Shown here in pieces: positions 15,378 through 16,943 of a stretch of DNA of 16,943 bases; position 1 is the stretch's first letter, and every line of letters begins with the position of its first letter. The DNA lies in assembly GCA_910577835.1 (NCBI GenBank), contig CAJTOU010000030.1:24059-41001 (forward strand), written 5' to 3'. Source of the DNA: an uncultured Lachnospiraceae bacterium. GTDB taxonomy: Bacteria; Bacillota_A; Clostridia; Lachnospirales; Lachnospiraceae. The notes beneath the pieces are model-generated. The model was not told the origin of the DNA. It was given only the letters and a program-made list of their open reading frames with translations, and did not search any database. A program made the position numbers and the translations under genes.

Positions 15378-15959
15378 ATGCAGATAAATTTTCACTTAAA
15401 CAATGCAGCAAAGGATTATTTTACTCGTTTTTATTGTATTTTAGATGAAATGATTCAGGGAATGACAGAAGTTGAACTGACAGGAAGTATTTCCCACAAT
15501 TTTATTGTACAGATGATTCCACATCACAGAGCTGCTGTTGAAATGTCCAAAAACATTTTAAATTATACTTCATTTCCACCTTTAAAGAAAATCGCATCCC
15601 AGATTGTCAGTGAGCAGACACAGGGTATTGAAGATATGAAAAATATTTTATGTGAATGTGAAACACAGATAAATTCAGACCAGGATTTATTTCTTTATCA
15701 GCGAAGAATTGACCAGATTATGCAGACAATGTTTTCTTCTATGGGTACCTCTTCCTATACCAATCATCTGAATATCAGTTTTATCAAAGAAATGATTCCA
15801 CATCATGAGGGCGCTGTCAAAATGTCGGAAAATGCACTGATGTTCTGTACCTGTCCTGAGTTAATACCAATTCTGCAGTCGATTATTACTTCACAGAAGC
15901 GGGGAATTATGCAGATGCAGCAGCTTCTGAAATGTTCCCGTCAACTTATGATATCGTGA
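15378..15959 (+). CDS. DUF305 protein with two tandem DUF305 units
   Basis: This 193-residue, probably cytosolic helical protein is made of two similar halves. Each has F-I-x-x-M-I-P-H-H-x-x-A-V-x-M-S: MIPHH is at 46-50 and 139-143. Each then continues as P-x-L, I-x-x-x-I, Q-x-x-G-I, x-x-M. DUF305 proteins are predicted ferritin-like helical bundles; the paired His and Met residues suggest metal binding, but no function is established. There is no signal peptide, although many DUF305 proteins elsewhere are exported. The start has GAGGA at 15368-15372. An upstream TATTAT at 15343-15348 may be the -10, but no good -35 accompanies it. It stands alone between genes on the opposite strand. Confidence 0.88.
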   Translation: MQINFHLNNAAKDYFTRFYCILDEMIQGMTEVELTGSISHNFIVQMIPHHRAAVEMSKNILNYTSFPPLKKIASQIVSEQTQGIEDMKNILCECETQINSDQDLFLYQRRIDQIMQTMFSSMGTSSYTNHLNISFIKEMIPHHEGAVKMSENALMFCTCPELIPILQSIITSQKRGIMQMQQLLKCSRQLMIS

Positions 15960-16051
15960 ACTGTCCACCACTGAAAGAAGTGGGAATACTCCTGTTAGAA
16001 TTTGATAAATTTATTCACTTACAGAAATGTTTTCAGTATATAAAACAATAC

Positions 16052-16077
16052 ATAAAAAGGCTGCCGTATGGCAGCCT
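16052..16077 (-). terminator. Rho-independent terminator of the AlkD-like gene
   Basis: The minus strand reads AGGCTGCC, a 4-base loop ATAC, GGCAGCCT, then a T run. This perfect 8-bp stem (16058-16077) lies about 20 bases after the AlkD-like stop codon. The plus-strand side lacks a T tract after the stem, so it is mainly a minus-strand terminator. Confidence 0.88.
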
Positions 16078-16099
16078 CTGTATCACATGAAAATATACA

Positions 16100-16789
16100 C
16101 TACTTCTTTTTCATCTCTTTTAACATTTCCTTATCCTCTTCACTTACCCTGTAAGATTCCCGTATCTTTTGAATCGCTTTATTATATGTAAACCTGTCTA
16201 TATCGCAGTTTTGCAGAAACGCAAGTGTTTTGTCACGAAATTTTACAAAGCAGACAGACAATCCCCATGCCACCGCCATTTTTACATAATATGCATCCAC
16301 ACATATTTTTCCATACCAGTCAAGCACCGTATCGATATAATCCTCTGTAATATAATACTGCATAAGCACTACTGCTGCAAATCTCAGCTCATATTCCCTG
16401 TCTGACACAAGATAAGACTGCAAAAATTCATACATTCTTTTCTGATTCTTTTTTATATCCTTTAAATCACCACATACCACATCACAAACTGCCCAGTTAT
16501 CAATCTTTGGGACAAATTTGCTTACATAGTTAAGTTTTTCTTCAAAATCACATTTTGCTCCCGCCAGAACCATACCATAAAGCATAATAATTTCATAAAT
16601 ATTGCTGTCTTCATATTCCTTTAAAAATTCCCTCCAGTCTTCTTTTATCAGCCTCTTTGCCACTGTCCGAAGCTTTGGAACACGTACTCCCAAAAATTCG
16701 GTTTTCACTCCCGGAATCAGGCTGCCGTGAAAGCTTTTGTATTCCTCATCAGCAAGTTCTTTTATCTCATCTAATATCGCCGTATACAT
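16100..16789 (-). CDS. AlkD-like DNA alkylation repair protein
   Basis: This is a HEAT-like-repeat DNA glycosylase of the AlkD family, which removes alkylated (positively charged) bases such as 3- and 7-methylpurines without base flipping. It has 229 residues from the ATG at 16789. The family's catalytic cluster is visible: NWAVCD with W99 and D103, and R136 in ELRFAAVV. HGSLIPGV (21-28) and LGVRVPKLR near the N terminus are also typical. The start is supported by AAGGAA at 16795-16800. A longer reading from a TTG at 16831 has a poly-Phe stretch and no support, and an ATG at 16804 lacks a ribosome site. A clear terminator follows at 16052-16077. An AT-rich upstream region (16801-16943) has a TATAAT on the minus strand at 16900-16905 with no good -35. 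Confidence 0.9.
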   Translation of the reverse strand: MYTAILDEIKELADEEYKSFHGSLIPGVKTEFLGVRVPKLRTVAKRLIKEDWREFLKEYEDSNIYEIIMLYGMVLAGAKCDFEEKLNYVSKFVPKIDNWAVCDVVCGDLKDIKKNQKRMYEFLQSYLVSDREYELRFAAVVLMQYYITEDYIDTVLDWYGKICVDAYYVKMAVAWGLSVCFVKFRDKTLAFLQNCDIDRFTYNKAIQKIRESYRVSEEDKEMLKEMKKK

Positions 16790-16929
16790 AATAATTCCTT
16801 TCATATCAAAAAAAACAAAAAGGCACGACAACGAAACTTTACTTCATTCAAATTCCATTGCCGCGTAACCCCTTATCTATCAAAATCTTGATTACTTACA
16901 TTATAAAACTATTTATTGTCTGTATAATG

Positions 16930-16941
16930 GGGTTAAAACCC
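16930..16941. repeat. Palindrome GGGTTAAAACCC-type repeat at the right edge
   Basis: An inverted repeat with GGGTT and AACCC arms lies just after a plus-strand TATAAT (16923-16928). It could be an operator for a gene beyond the window. The context is missing, so this is tentative. Confidence 0.25.
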
Positions 16942-16943
16942 TC

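Noticed and set aside
15965..15980. Hairpin CCACT/AGTGG as plus-strand terminator after the DUF305 gene
   Set aside because: The stem is only 5 bp and no T run follows.
16790..16831. TTG-initiated N-terminal extension of the AlkD-like gene
   Set aside because: Low-complexity Phe-rich stretch without a ribosome site; the family start fits the ATG at 16789.
1..16943. CRISPR arrays, tRNA/rRNA genes, insertion sequences, prophage or integrase genes
   Set aside because: No regularly spaced repeats, RNA-gene signatures, terminal inverted repeats or recombinase/transposase motifs were seen on either strand.

Overview
The window is a low-GC chromosomal stretch from a Bacillota bacterium, most likely a gut member of the Lachnospiraceae. 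The evidence is strong AGGAGG ribosome sites, classic sigma-A promoters, a dockerin-bearing M60 peptidase, a wall-anchored protein with a KTGD-type sorting signal, and clostridial PssA/Psd proteins. The genus is not decided by the sequence. Both ends look like ordinary chromosome. I see no rRNA, tRNA, CRISPR array, insertion sequence, integrase or phage gene, and no gene-free stretch longer than about 260 bases.

Layout. 1-581 (-): 5' part of an aspartate kinase gene with its own promoter, cut by the window edge. 836-7199 (-): a two-gene secreted/surface unit. A 1758-residue M60 (gluzincin) peptidase with a dockerin near its N terminus is followed 13 bases later by a 357-residue wall-anchored protein with a cohesin-like module, two FIVAR repeats and a sortase tail. 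It has a clear promoter (7270-7298) and terminator (about 781-810). 7462-10199 (+): a membrane-lipid cluster of a YbhN/UPF0104-type membrane protein, a phosphatidylserine synthase overlapping it by 4 bases, and a phosphatidylserine decarboxylase. 10196-12045 (-): a two-domain polyphosphate:AMP phosphotransferase preceded by a Dabb-domain protein. 12283-14670 (+): a LacX/GalM-like aldose epimerase and an RsmF-type rRNA m5C methyltransferase. 14661-15230 (-): a YgjP-type metallohydrolase. 15378-15959 (+): a duplicated DUF305 protein. 16100-16789 (-): an AlkD-like DNA alkylation repair protein with a strong terminator.

How the genes fit together. The most striking unit is 836-7199. The protease carries a dockerin but no wall-anchoring tail. 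The next gene in the same operon supplies a wall-anchored protein whose N-terminal module reads like a cohesin. The simplest model is a minimal two-protein, cellulosome-like complex that holds a mucin- or glycoprotein-directed peptidase on the cell surface. The dockerin and the M60 active site are visible directly; the cohesin assignment and the binding are inferred. The lipid cluster would make phosphatidylethanolamine from CDP-diacylglycerol and serine, with a YbhN-like membrane protein as possible partner. The remaining genes are housekeeping or stress functions. The right half is compact, with two convergent gene pairs whose coding ends overlap.
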